From: Candidatus Aenigmatarchaeota archaeon
GTDB lineage: Archaea > Aenigmatarchaeota > Aenigmatarchaeia > Aenigmatarchaeales > Aenigmatarchaeaceae
Assembly: GCA_028715225.1 (NCBI GenBank)
Contig: JAQUSH010000028.1
Coordinates: 1-8,589 of the forward strand
Direction of reading: 5' to 3'
Length of the DNA: 8,589 bases
Shown: piece by piece, positions 1-6,240 of the stretch
Position numbering within the stretch: position 1 is the first letter of the stretch
Layout of the letters: every line of letters begins with the position of its first letter
The notes under the pieces: model-generated
Told to the model about the DNA's origin: nothing
The model's database searches: none
What the model saw: the letters and a program-made list of their open reading frames with translations, nothing else
Translations under genes and position numbers: made by a program

Positions 1-1305
1 AGCTTCTTTAGCAACTGCTCCAATTTCTGCATTTTTAATCCAAAGCACTCTTCCATTCTTTTCAGCTTTTACTTCAAATTTCTTCTCACCTATTGGTATG
101 TCTGAAACTTTTACCTTAGGATTTCCACCTTGAGCAGCTATAATTTCTCTCATCTTCTTTAGAGCTTTTCCGTTTCTTAAAAGATTTAATGCGTCTTTAG
201 AATTTCCTTTTCCAACCATTTCAAAAAGAACTCCAGTAACCTGACTTATCTTAGATGTCACATCAGCTGGTCCTTTTCCCTGAAGTGTCAACAATGCTTC
301 TCTTGCTTCTAGAGCAGGACCAATGGCATAACCTAATGGCTGCTCGCCGTACGTAACCGTGCATGCGATATTCATTCCTAGCCTGTTTCCTAATTCAATG
401 AAACTATCAGCCAGAACATGAGCTTGTCCGATTGTTTTAATTTTTGCTCCTCTTCCAGTTGGCATGTCGATTACAACATATTTTGCTCCGACTGCTTTTT
501 TCTTAGACATAATTGATGGTAACAATAATGGATCTATACCTAAAGGATATTCTATCTGTATGAATGCATCATCTGCTGGAGCTAAATCTAATGCGCCTCC
601 CCAGACTAAACATCCACCTGTCTTGTTTACAACTTTAATTATTTCGCTTGCGCTTAATTCAACTGGTGCTAAAACTTCCATCCTGTCTCCTGTTCCTGCT
701 GGAGAAGTGATTGCTCGAGAAGATGTTTTAGGTATTGTTAAGCCAGCTGCTGCAACTATCGGAACAACCAGCAAACTAGTTTTGTCTCCAGGTATGCCAC
801 CGATTGAATGTTTATCGCAAATCATCTTTCCCTTTACTTTTAATTTCTTTCCGGTGTCAATCATTGCTTTAGACAAATCATATGTTTCTTCCATGTTAAG
901 TCCATGATAATCTAGTGCTGTTACGAATCCTGTCATTTCAATGTCTGAAAGGTTTCTAGCTACAACATCTTGAACTATCTCATTCATTTTTTTGTAATTC
1001 AAAGGATATCCATGCATTTTCTCTTTAATGTAAGAAACTGATTTTGGATTGCCTACATGAAGAACATCAATCTGATCTCCTAATTTTAATTTAAGTTTAG
1101 AGTTAACTTCAATATTGACAACAATCTCTCCTGGATTTGTGAATTTTTCAGTAACATCAGCTATTGCTACTACTTCCTTTCCTTTGTAAATTATTTTTAA
1201 TCTTTCCAATGGATGTAATCCTAAGAAGTCAGCATCGTTTTTGTGAATGATAACTATGCTTTTTCCTCCTGCATCAAGATCAATTGGTCTTGCTCTTAGT
1301 TTCAT
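1..1305 (-). CDS. deoA: AMP phosphorylase, 3' end cut by window edge
   Basis: Catalyses AMP (also CMP/UMP in the family) + phosphate to free base + ribose-1,5-bisphosphate, the entry step of the archaeal AMP pathway. The frame stays open from the ATG at 1305 to base 1, giving 435 residues; the Thermococcus enzyme has about 503, so roughly the last 65-70 residues lie outside. Residues 1-84 fit the N-terminal domain specific to AMP phosphorylases (MKLRARPIDLDAGG start, HPLERLKI at 31-38). The phosphate-binding segment KHSIGGIPGDKTS is at 165-177, and the thymidine-phosphorylase family signature SSRAITSPAGTGDRMEV is at 195-211. The ATG shares its A with the TAA stop of the upstream gene (TAATG), and a GGTGA site lies 4 nt before it, so it is translationally coupled and last of the operon seen here. 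Thymidine phosphorylase is the alternative, but the N-terminal domain and RuBisCO context argue against it. Confidence 0.95.
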   Translation of the reverse strand, partial: MKLRARPIDLDAGGKSIVIIHKNDADFLGLHPLERLKIIYKGKEVVAIADVTEKFTNPGEIVVNIEVNSKLKLKLGDQIDVLHVGNPKSVSYIKEKMHGYPLNYKKMNEIVQDVVARNLSDIEMTGFVTALDYHGLNMEETYDLSKAMIDTGKKLKVKGKMICDKHSIGGIPGDKTSLLVVPIVAAAGLTIPKTSSRAITSPAGTGDRMEVLAPVELSASEIIKVVNKTGGCLVWGGALDLAPADDAFIQIEYPLGIDPLLLPSIMSKKKAVGAKYVVIDMPTGRGAKIKTIGQAHVLADSFIELGNRLGMNIACTVTYGEQPLGYAIGPALEAREALLTLQGKGPADVTSKISQVTGVLFEMVGKGNSKDALNLLRNGKALKKMREIIAAQGGNPKVKVSDIPIGEKKFEVKAEKNGRVLWIKNAEIGAVAKEA

Positions 1306-1673
1306 TAGCTCACCGGACACAATGACTGTCCAGAAATTACATTGCATGCTAATTTCAGATTATTACAATTCAATCCAGCATTATGGTTCTGATTGTATAT
1401 CTCACAAAGATTCTTGATATACCATTCTACCTGAGGCAGACTAATGTCCGCAGAAGTATCACATTGATACTGAGCCCAGTATGTGCAGTGTTCAATCATT
1501 ACATTCTTAGCTGATTCGCATTTGTATTCAGGTCTTGCTACTTCGCAATCACCTTTAGATCTATAGACTGGTATAGCCATCAGAATTATGAATATTATTA
1601 GACCTACTAAAGCAATTTTATCCCATTTCTTTAGTTTAGGAATTTTGAATAGTTTTTTCTTTTCTTCTTCCAT
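1305..1673 (-). CDS. Cysteine-rich single-span membrane protein, unknown function
   Basis: A 122-residue protein that I do not recognise. Residues 1-19 are strongly basic, residues 19-37 form one hydrophobic segment, and the rest is a polar domain with eight cysteines (43, 52, 63, 71, 90, 103, 110, 119). The positive-inside rule suggests a cytoplasmic N terminus and an extracytoplasmic domain that could hold four disulfides. No CxxC pair, lipobox or obvious pilin signal is seen. It begins 15 nt after the RuBisCO stop, with only a weak site (AGTGAT, 3 nt before ATG), and its TAA overlaps the AMP phosphorylase ATG by one base. It is therefore embedded between two cytoplasmic AMP-pathway enzymes, which is odd for a surface-facing protein. 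The coding call rests on tight operon packing, the ordered topology and the even number of cysteines; function cannot be inferred from sequence. Confidence 0.85.
   Translation of the reverse strand: MEEEKKKLFKIPKLKKWDKIALVGLIIFIILMAIPVYRSKGDCEVARPEYKCESAKNVMIEHCTYWAQYQCDTSADISLPQVEWYIKNLCEIYNQNHNAGLNCNNLKLACNVISGQSLCPVS
1310..1314 (-). promoter_or_regulatory. Shine-Dalgarno site of AMP phosphorylase
   Basis: GGTGA on the minus strand ends 4 nt before the ATG at 1305. It lies inside the last codons of the upstream cysteine-rich protein gene, so translation of the two is probably coupled. It supports the start chosen for AMP phosphorylase. Confidence 0.6.
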
Positions 1674-1688
1674 ACTATCACTCTATCT

Positions 1689-2909
1689 CTAAATTGTCCC
1701 CCATTTATTTAAAGCTAATTTTAACTCTAAATGATTTTTAGCATAATCCTTTAGTGAGATATGCTTCAATGTTGCATCTATTGACTGTCTTAATGCAGTA
1801 GCGCCAGCTTTAGTTCCGCGTGGATGTCCGTGTATTCCACCGCCGCATTGGATTATAATATCATTTCCTAACATTTTTACTAACTTAGGAACATGACCTG
1901 GATGCAGACCGCCTGAACAGACAGCGAATACTGGTTTTGCTGATCCGAGCTTGCCTTCTACTCTGTTTTTCAGAGCAATAACATCTTCTGGTGTCTCTTC
2001 CATCTTTCCAACAGCTGTGCCGATGTGTATCTGATCAACACCGATCAATCTAGCTGCATCTGCTATCACCGGCATCGCTATTCCGTGCTGTTTATTCCTC
2101 GTTAATGCACCGTGCATTGCTCTGTGTGCGTGGATAACTAAACCCAAATCAGCTTTTCTTAGTGTCTGTAATCCAGACCAACCAACTGTAATAATATCAA
2201 CCATGATGTATTCGCCACCGCATGATTTAACAAACTTAGCTCTCTTTATCATTTCGTTTGCTTCAGCTGTTACATTAGGCATATACATTTTCTTTTCTCC
2301 TGTTATTCGTTCAGCGTAATCTCTTTGTTTCAAAGTTTCTCTGATTCTTTTATCAAAATGATTAAATGGTTGATGTGTAAGATTTTCATCGTCTTTTACA
2401 ATATCAACCCCGCCTACCCAAGCACGATAAGCTACTTGAGCATGTTCTATTTCATTTAATCCGAGCTTTGGCTTTATTATAGTTCCCGCCAGCGGACGCT
2501 TTGGAACGTGTAACATTTTTCTTATTCCTTGTACACCGAATTTAGGTCCGTTAAAAGAATTAATCATATCAACTGGCCAATCTATCCATTCCAATCTTAG
2601 CGTCTTCACTTCTTTCATGTTGAAAACATTACCAGCTATACTTGACCATATTTGCGGCATGTTTCCTTTTTCAAATAATTCAATAGGATAGGCAATCTTG
2701 GCTAAGTTGCCTTTGATAGAGATAACTTTCGCTCCAAGATCTAGCATTCTCTTTTCAGACATTGTTGATATTTCACTCCATGTTCCCGTTGATGATTCAG
2801 CTGCAACTGCACCTGCTGTTCTTTTGTTGCATGGAGTTATTTTGAACGTACAGATTAAATCAGAACTTTTCGGCTTGTATTTTGTATTATAATAATCTTC
2901 GTATTTCAT
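1689..2909 (-). CDS. rbcL: Form III ribulose-1,5-bisphosphate carboxylase (RuBisCO) large subunit
   Basis: Carboxylates ribulose-1,5-bisphosphate to two 3-phosphoglycerate in the cytoplasm, the last step of the AMP pathway. Numbered from the ATG at 2909 (406 residues), active-site equivalents of the spinach enzyme are all present: E38 (E60), T43 (T65), N94 (N123), K146 and K148 in TIIKPKLGL (K175, K177), carbamylated K172 with D174 and E175 in VKDDEN (K201, D203, E204), H262-R263 (H294-R295), H295 (H327), loop-6 K302 (K334), S332 (S379) and the CGGG phosphate loop at 355-358. By eye it is closer to the Methanocaldococcus type (AWVGGVDIVKDDEN, YMPNVTA) than to Thermococcus. The start at 2909 has GGTGA 7 nt upstream; an in-frame ATG at 2936 would add nine acidic residues and overlap the HD gene. 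The stretch between loop 6 and S332 is unusually short. No small-subunit gene is nearby, as expected for form III. Confidence 0.97.
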   Translation of the reverse strand: MKYEDYYNTKYKPKSSDLICTFKITPCNKRTAGAVAAESSTGTWSEISTMSEKRMLDLGAKVISIKGNLAKIAYPIELFEKGNMPQIWSSIAGNVFNMKEVKTLRLEWIDWPVDMINSFNGPKFGVQGIRKMLHVPKRPLAGTIIKPKLGLNEIEHAQVAYRAWVGGVDIVKDDENLTHQPFNHFDKRIRETLKQRDYAERITGEKKMYMPNVTAEANEMIKRAKFVKSCGGEYIMVDIITVGWSGLQTLRKADLGLVIHAHRAMHGALTRNKQHGIAMPVIADAARLIGVDQIHIGTAVGKMEETPEDVIALKNRVEGKLGSAKPVFAVCSGGLHPGHVPKLVKMLGNDIIIQCGGGIHGHPRGTKAGATALRQSIDATLKHISLKDYAKNHLELKLALNKWGTI

Positions 2910-2916
2910 TTCTTCT

Positions 2917-2921
2917 TCACC
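2917..2921 (-). promoter_or_regulatory. Shine-Dalgarno site deciding the RuBisCO start
   Basis: GGTGA on the minus strand lies 7 nt before the ATG at 2909 and just after the TGA stop of the HD gene (2925-2923). This ideal spacing favours 2909 over the upstream in-frame ATG at 2936, which lies before the site. Confidence 0.7.
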
Positions 2922-2922
2922 T

Positions 2923-3531
2923 TCATCTATATTCATTTAGTTCCTTGTTTAATTTAACAAATACCTCTTTAATGTATCTCATTCTTTGTTTACCAAGTTC
3001 TTTTCCAGTTTTAGTAAAGAAAATTGAATCGTGTTTTTCTTTCTCTTTAAACCATTTGAGTGTAGCATTTCCTATTTCTGTGAATTGTGCTCCTTTGTTC
3101 ATTCTATCAAATGCGTGCCTAAACGTACCAATTGAACCAATCGCATCCATCTTATCTGCATCAAATAAAATATTACCTTCGAGCGTCCTTTCTCTAATTG
3201 GATCATCTGTACTGTGCAGTCTTACTGTTTCACTTATCTTTTTTATTTCTTCTGTCCTATAACCAACTCTTCTTAAAAATGATTTGCAGAAAATCTCGCC
3301 TTTCTTTGCATGAAAGTCGTCTCCATACTTTGATAATGCTATATCATGAACAATAGCAGCTGGTATCATTATAGAAAGATTAGCTTTCTCTTGTTTAGAT
3401 ATAATAATTACCCAAAATAAAACTCTTTCTATATGATCGATTTGGTGTATGGGATCAAATTTATTTTTCTTATAATAATCCTTAACTAATTTAAGTAATT
3501 TCTCCTGTCTTGCCTCTGTAAAGCTTTTCAT
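2923..3531 (-). CDS. HD-domain metal-dependent phosphohydrolase
   Basis: A 202-residue protein with the metal-binding pattern of the HD superfamily: H33 in DHIERV, H62-D63 in AAIVHDIAL, H106 in RLHSTDD, and D126 in the FDADKMDAIG segment (123-131). HD proteins usually hydrolyse phosphate esters of nucleotides, cyclic nucleotides or related compounds; the substrate here is unknown. The single HD domain fills almost the whole protein and there are no membrane segments, so it is soluble and cytoplasmic. Its ATG overlaps the isomerase TGA (ATGA), with GAGGT 7 nt upstream. It sits between the isomerase and RuBisCO genes, so a role in nucleotide or pentose-bisphosphate metabolism is a reasonable inference, for example feeding nucleoside monophosphates to AMP phosphorylase or removing an inhibitory sugar phosphate. 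Neither role is shown by the sequence. Confidence 0.92.
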   Translation of the reverse strand: MKSFTEARQEKLLKLVKDYYKKNKFDPIHQIDHIERVLFWVIIISKQEKANLSIMIPAAIVHDIALSKYGDDFHAKKGEIFCKSFLRRVGYRTEEIKKISETVRLHSTDDPIRERTLEGNILFDADKMDAIGSIGTFRHAFDRMNKGAQFTEIGNATLKWFKEKEKHDSIFFTKTGKELGKQRMRYIKEVFVKLNKELNEYR

Positions 3532-4325
3532 TTCAACAACCTCTTAATATTAGCAGGTGTCATAATACCTTTCTCTGTTATCACGCGCGTGATCAAATCC
3601 CATGGTGTAACATCGAAAGCAGGATTCCTAATTTTAACTCCTTTCAAATCTCCGGCATAAACTTCCTTAACCGGTCGCTCTTCAATAACAAACTTCTTTC
3701 TGTTATCTAGTTTCAAAGTGTTACCGGCCATGTAGAATGGCTTCTTGAATTTCTTAGCAAGTATTGCTAAATCAAAAGTACCAATCTTATTGGTGACACC
3801 TTCTTTTCTAATTGAATCACAGCCAACAATAACATAATTCATTTCTTTCATGAACGACGCAGCTGCTGGATCTTCTATCAGCGTAACCTTAATCCCAAGA
3901 GAATGAAGTTCCTTGGCCGTAATTATTCCCTGATGTTTCGGTTCTGTCTCAGTTACATAAACTTCTAATTTCTTTCCAGAAATATGGGCAGCTTTTATTA
4001 TCGATAGCGCATCGCCTGAATGACAGTGTGTCATTATCTTAGAATTATTTTTTATTAACTTCGAACCTTTCTCTCCGATTTGCCCTCTGGCTCGTTTAAT
4101 TTGATTAATCAGTTTGTTTATCGTATTTACAGATTTGTCTTTTCTAATCGCTTCAAGGCAATTGTGCAGAACAACAGCAGTTGGTCTAGCTGCTTCAAGC
4201 TGCTTAGAAACTTTCTCAAAATCTTTTAATTTTGTTTTCTTTAAATATTCTAAGGATGCAATAGCTATCTGGTTAGCACCTTGATAATCCATTGTTTTAA
4301 TGTCCTTAATTAGGTCTGATAGCAT
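3528..4325 (-). CDS. e2b2: Ribose-1,5-bisphosphate isomerase (eIF2B-like family)
   Basis: Converts ribose-1,5-bisphosphate from AMP phosphorylase into ribulose-1,5-bisphosphate for RuBisCO. The 265-residue protein belongs to the eIF2B alpha/beta/delta-MtnA family: RPTAV at 47-51, THCHSGDA at 99-106, TETEPKHQG at 125-133, GCDSI at 168-172, NKIGT at 179-183 and NPAFDVTP at 234-241. C101 and D170 match the catalytic Cys133 and Asp202 of the Thermococcus enzyme. It is about 57 residues shorter than that enzyme (322), with about 32 missing before the catalytic cysteine, so the N-terminal helical domain is reduced. It is the first gene of the operon and shows a TATA element but no ribosome binding site, so it is probably leaderless. 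Methylthioribose-1-phosphate isomerase or a translation-factor subunit are the alternatives; the RuBisCO and AMP phosphorylase neighbours make the isomerase call much more likely. Confidence 0.93.
   Translation of the reverse strand: MLSDLIKDIKTMDYQGANQIAIASLEYLKKTKLKDFEKVSKQLEAARPTAVVLHNCLEAIRKDKSVNTINKLINQIKRARGQIGEKGSKLIKNNSKIMTHCHSGDALSIIKAAHISGKKLEVYVTETEPKHQGIITAKELHSLGIKVTLIEDPAAASFMKEMNYVIVGCDSIRKEGVTNKIGTFDLAILAKKFKKPFYMAGNTLKLDNRKKFVIEERPVKEVYAGDLKGVKIRNPAFDVTPWDLITRVITEKGIMTPANIKRLLK
3539..3543 (-). promoter_or_regulatory. Shine-Dalgarno site of the HD gene
   Basis: GAGGT on the minus strand lies 7 nt before the ATG at 3531, inside the 3' end of the isomerase gene. Together with the 4-nt ATGA overlap it indicates coupled translation within the operon. 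Confidence 0.55.
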
Positions 4326-4330
4326 AAAAT

Positions 4331-4338
4331 AAATATAT
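4331..4338 (+). promoter_or_regulatory. TATA box of the isoaspartate methyltransferase gene
   Basis: AAATATAT is centred about 24.5 nt before the ATG at 4359 and only about 18.5 nt before the ATG at 4353, so it favours the later start and a leaderless transcript. It lies almost at the start codon of the divergent isomerase gene. Confidence 0.5.
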
Positions 4339-4345
4339 CGACCTT

Positions 4346-4353
4346 ATATATTA
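4346..4353 (-). promoter_or_regulatory. TATA box of the AMP-pathway operon
   Basis: TAATATAT on the minus strand is centred about 24.5 nt before the ATG at 4325, the distance expected if transcription starts at the start codon. An overlapping TATATAAG reading is centred slightly closer. No ribosome binding site lies between, which supports a leaderless first gene. The box runs into the transcription start region of the divergent methyltransferase gene. Confidence 0.6.
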
Positions 4354-4358
4354 TGTTT

Positions 4359-5006
4359 ATGTCTTACGAAAATCGGAAGCTGGTCTCAGATATTAAGCAG
4401 AAAGGCTACTTAAAATCCAAAGAATTAGAGCAGGCTATATTAGACTTACCAAGAGAGAAATTTGTATCTGGAAGCTTAAAGCGGTTTGCATATGAAGATA
4501 TACCAATTTCTATCGGCCATCGTCAAACAGTCTCTCAGCCGTCTACGGTAGTGATTATGACAGAAGCGCTTGATGTTAAGAAAACTGACAAGATTCTAGA
4601 AATAGGAACAGGCTCTGGCTGGCAATCTTCTATACTTTCAAAGCTAACAAAGAAAAATGTCTATACTATCGAAAGAATACACGAACTTGCTGAAAGCGCC
4701 AAAAGCAATATAAAAGAAATGGGAATAAAAAATGTAAAAGTAATAGAAGGAGATGGTTCTAAAGGATTAAAAAAATATGCTCTTTATGACAAGATTATTG
4801 TGACTGCTGCTTCTCCAGAATTGCCTAAACCTCTGCTAGACCAGTTAAAGATCGGTGGCAAGATGGTTATTCCGTTAGGTGATTATTATTCTCAGGAGAT
4901 GTTTGTTGTGACTAAGAGAGGTAAAGGAAAATATGATAAGGTTTCTATTGGATTCTTTAATTTTGTTCCATTGCTTGGAAAATACGGTTTTGAAGAAAGA
5001 AAATAA
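4359..5006 (+). CDS. pcm: Protein-L-isoaspartate O-methyltransferase
   Basis: Methylates L-isoaspartyl residues formed by spontaneous damage, using S-adenosylmethionine, and so starts their repair. Numbered from the ATG at 4359 (215 residues, usual for the family), the family hallmark YEDIPISIGHRQTVSQPS spans 45-62 and includes the active-site serine S59, the same number as in the E. coli enzyme. SAM motif I, LEIGTGSGW, is at 80-88; the acidic residue ending strand 2 is E105 in YTIER; VTAASPELP (148-156) and GGKMVIPLG (166-174) are the later SAM-fold motifs. An ATG two codons earlier (4353) is possible, but the TATA spacing favours 4359. It is the only gene of its transcription unit, divergent from the AMP-pathway operon across 27 bp, and its stop is 4 bp from that of the converging small gene. 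Confidence 0.95.
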   Translation: MSYENRKLVSDIKQKGYLKSKELEQAILDLPREKFVSGSLKRFAYEDIPISIGHRQTVSQPSTVVIMTEALDVKKTDKILEIGTGSGWQSSILSKLTKKNVYTIERIHELAESAKSNIKEMGIKNVKVIEGDGSKGLKKYALYDKIIVTAASPELPKPLLDQLKIGGKMVIPLGDYYSQEMFVVTKRGKGKYDKVSIGFFNFVPLLGKYGFEERK

Positions 5007-5010
5007 TTTG

Positions 5011-5142
5011 CTATCTAGTTAATCTTCTCATTTCTGTATTATAATCTTCTTTTTCTTTGCAGGTACATGATGGCCCTCCGACAGTTGGTCCATACTCGGC
5101 CCTGCAAGCAGGACATGGATCACGCAAATCTCTTTTAGACAT
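5011..5142 (-). CDS. Small protein with CPAC and CTC cysteine pairs, possible zinc binder
   Basis: A 43-residue hypothetical protein starting MSKRDLRDPCPACR. Cysteines 10 and 13 (CPAC) and 26 and 28 (CTC) form two pairs 12 residues apart, separated by a glycine/proline-rich turn; this resembles a minimal zinc-binding ribbon. The C-terminal 15 residues are highly charged. An in-frame ATG at 5193 would lengthen it to 60 residues but would overlap the 3' end of the methyltransferase gene. The start at 5142 is preferred because a TATA element is centred 26.5 nt upstream and no ribosome binding site is seen, fitting a leaderless gene. The cysteine-containing stretch is visibly richer in G and C than its surroundings. 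It could instead be a chance frame, since it is short and nothing in it is recognised; regular cysteine spacing and the well-placed promoter are the support. Confidence 0.55.
   Translation of the reverse strand: MSKRDLRDPCPACRAEYGPTVGGPSCTCKEKEDYNTEMRRLTR
5050..5058 (+). terminator. Possible T-tract terminator of the methyltransferase gene
   Basis: TTTTTCTTT begins 44 nt after the stop at 5006. Archaeal polymerases commonly stop at such T-runs without a hairpin. It lies inside the converging small gene, so the two transcripts would overlap at their 3' ends. This is weak evidence on its own. Confidence 0.3.
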
Positions 5143-5164
5143 AAATACAAATATGCTAGTTAAT

Positions 5165-5172
5165 CTTAAATA
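5165..5172 (-). promoter_or_regulatory. TATA box of the small CPAC/CTC gene
   Basis: TATTTAAG on the minus strand is centred 26.5 nt before the ATG at 5142. It lies directly after the stop codon of the upstream methyltransferase gene (5174), so the small gene can be transcribed separately. Confidence 0.5.
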
Positions 5173-5173
5173 C

Positions 5174-6235
5174 TTATTCCAAGATAACGACACTTTCTCT
5201 AATCTGACCGACTTTAACAGTTCTTGCTTTAGTGCACCAAGAATTTCTCGCTACAAGTATCTCTTTAACCTTTAACCCGATGTCTTCAGCTATCTCACCG
5301 ATTTTCTCATCTACTAGTGTAACATGGTCTGGAAAACAGCCGCCGCCAATAACAATCGCCATTGGTCCTTTGCAGACTCGCTTAAAGTTCTCTAAGCATT
5401 TTCTCATGTCTCTGAAATAAGCATCTTCTCCTTCTTCTATAAATGAACGAACTTGCGTTTTAGGCTGCTCGAAGAATAATGCATATTCTGTTCGGTATAT
5501 TTTTGTGTATTCTATCTTGTTCAGATAAGGTGGTGATGTGATGATGAAATCTACTCCGTTGTCGCATACAGCCAGGTCCCGTGCATCACCTAATTCTATC
5601 TTGCATTCTGTATTCGGCACGTTAGCTTTCTCTAAATCTTTAAGCATTTTCTTTATCTTGTATTTAAAATATTTTTTCAGCGGAGGAACATGTTTCTTTT
5701 GTATCCGAATGAGCGCACCGTCTTTGTAAGCATAAGAACATTCCATTGCGCTGTCCATAAGACCTAGAAGCATAAAGTGCATAATCTTCTCATCCTGTAT
5801 CTGGAATATTTTTTCTTTGTAAAACATTATGTCTTCCAAAACATATCTGTTGAAAACTTTTCTAAGCCATTCATCTCTCGGTAAGTGTTCAGGTCTCTGG
5901 AACTTCTCCATTAAAACATTTCTGCATGTTTTGTTCAATTCTGTTAAATCATAATCAGCTGTTTTAACGCGCGACACAAAAGCAGCTAGCGGTGAAACAT
6001 CAAATCCTATAGATTTTATTCCATTTTGTTTGCATGTTAACGGCGTTGTTCCGACACCGCAGAATGGATCAAGAACAGTTTGATTTTTCTGGATGTTAAA
6101 TTTCTTAAGCATTAATTCAACAAACTGTTTAGAATATCCTTCTTTGTAATGATACCAATTATGAATCGGTTCGTGTTTATTCGGAATAAAGGTAACCAAA
6201 TCTTTCAGATCCAAAGCGGATGTTATTTTGAGCAT
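5174..6235 (-). CDS. Orphan DNA methyltransferase, N4-cytosine/N6-adenine type (TSPPY)
   Basis: A 353-residue SAM-dependent aminomethyltransferase. The SAM-binding motif VLDPFCGVGTTPL (54-66) comes first, with an acidic strand end at D79 in SIGFDVSP. The catalytic motif TSPPY is at 233-237 in a DFIITSPPYLNKIEY context. The segment NWYHYKEGYSKQFVE (26-40) is typical of this enzyme group. About 170 residues separate the two motifs, and this mostly helical insert could hold the target-recognition part. No restriction endonuclease is adjacent, so it looks like a solitary methyltransferase. An RNA guanine-N2 methyltransferase of the Trm11/TrmG10 group is the main alternative because those share the motif order, but no THUMP domain is present. 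The ATG is 5 nt after the stop of the upstream 92-residue gene and has no clear ribosome binding site, so translation is probably coupled. Confidence 0.85.
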   Translation of the reverse strand: MLKITSALDLKDLVTFIPNKHEPIHNWYHYKEGYSKQFVELMLKKFNIQKNQTVLDPFCGVGTTPLTCKQNGIKSIGFDVSPLAAFVSRVKTADYDLTELNKTCRNVLMEKFQRPEHLPRDEWLRKVFNRYVLEDIMFYKEKIFQIQDEKIMHFMLLGLMDSAMECSYAYKDGALIRIQKKHVPPLKKYFKYKIKKMLKDLEKANVPNTECKIELGDARDLAVCDNGVDFIITSPPYLNKIEYTKIYRTEYALFFEQPKTQVRSFIEEGEDAYFRDMRKCLENFKRVCKGPMAIVIGGGCFPDHVTLVDEKIGEIAEDIGLKVKEILVARNSWCTKARTVKVGQIRESVVILE

Positions 6236-6240
6236 AATAT

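Noticed and set aside
464..907. Plus-strand open frame of 147 codons
   Set aside because: It lies wholly antisense to the well-supported AMP phosphorylase gene, and its translation is a mirror of conserved coding sequence with no recognisable domain.
2882..3262. Plus-strand open frame rich in Ser, Leu and Phe
   Set aside because: It is antisense to the HD gene with intact catalytic motifs; the Leu/Ser/Phe richness is what the complement of lysine- and glutamate-rich codons gives.
5143..5193. Longer start for the small CPAC/CTC protein
   Set aside because: It would overlap the methyltransferase 3' end and include the TATA box; the start at 5142 has the expected promoter spacing.
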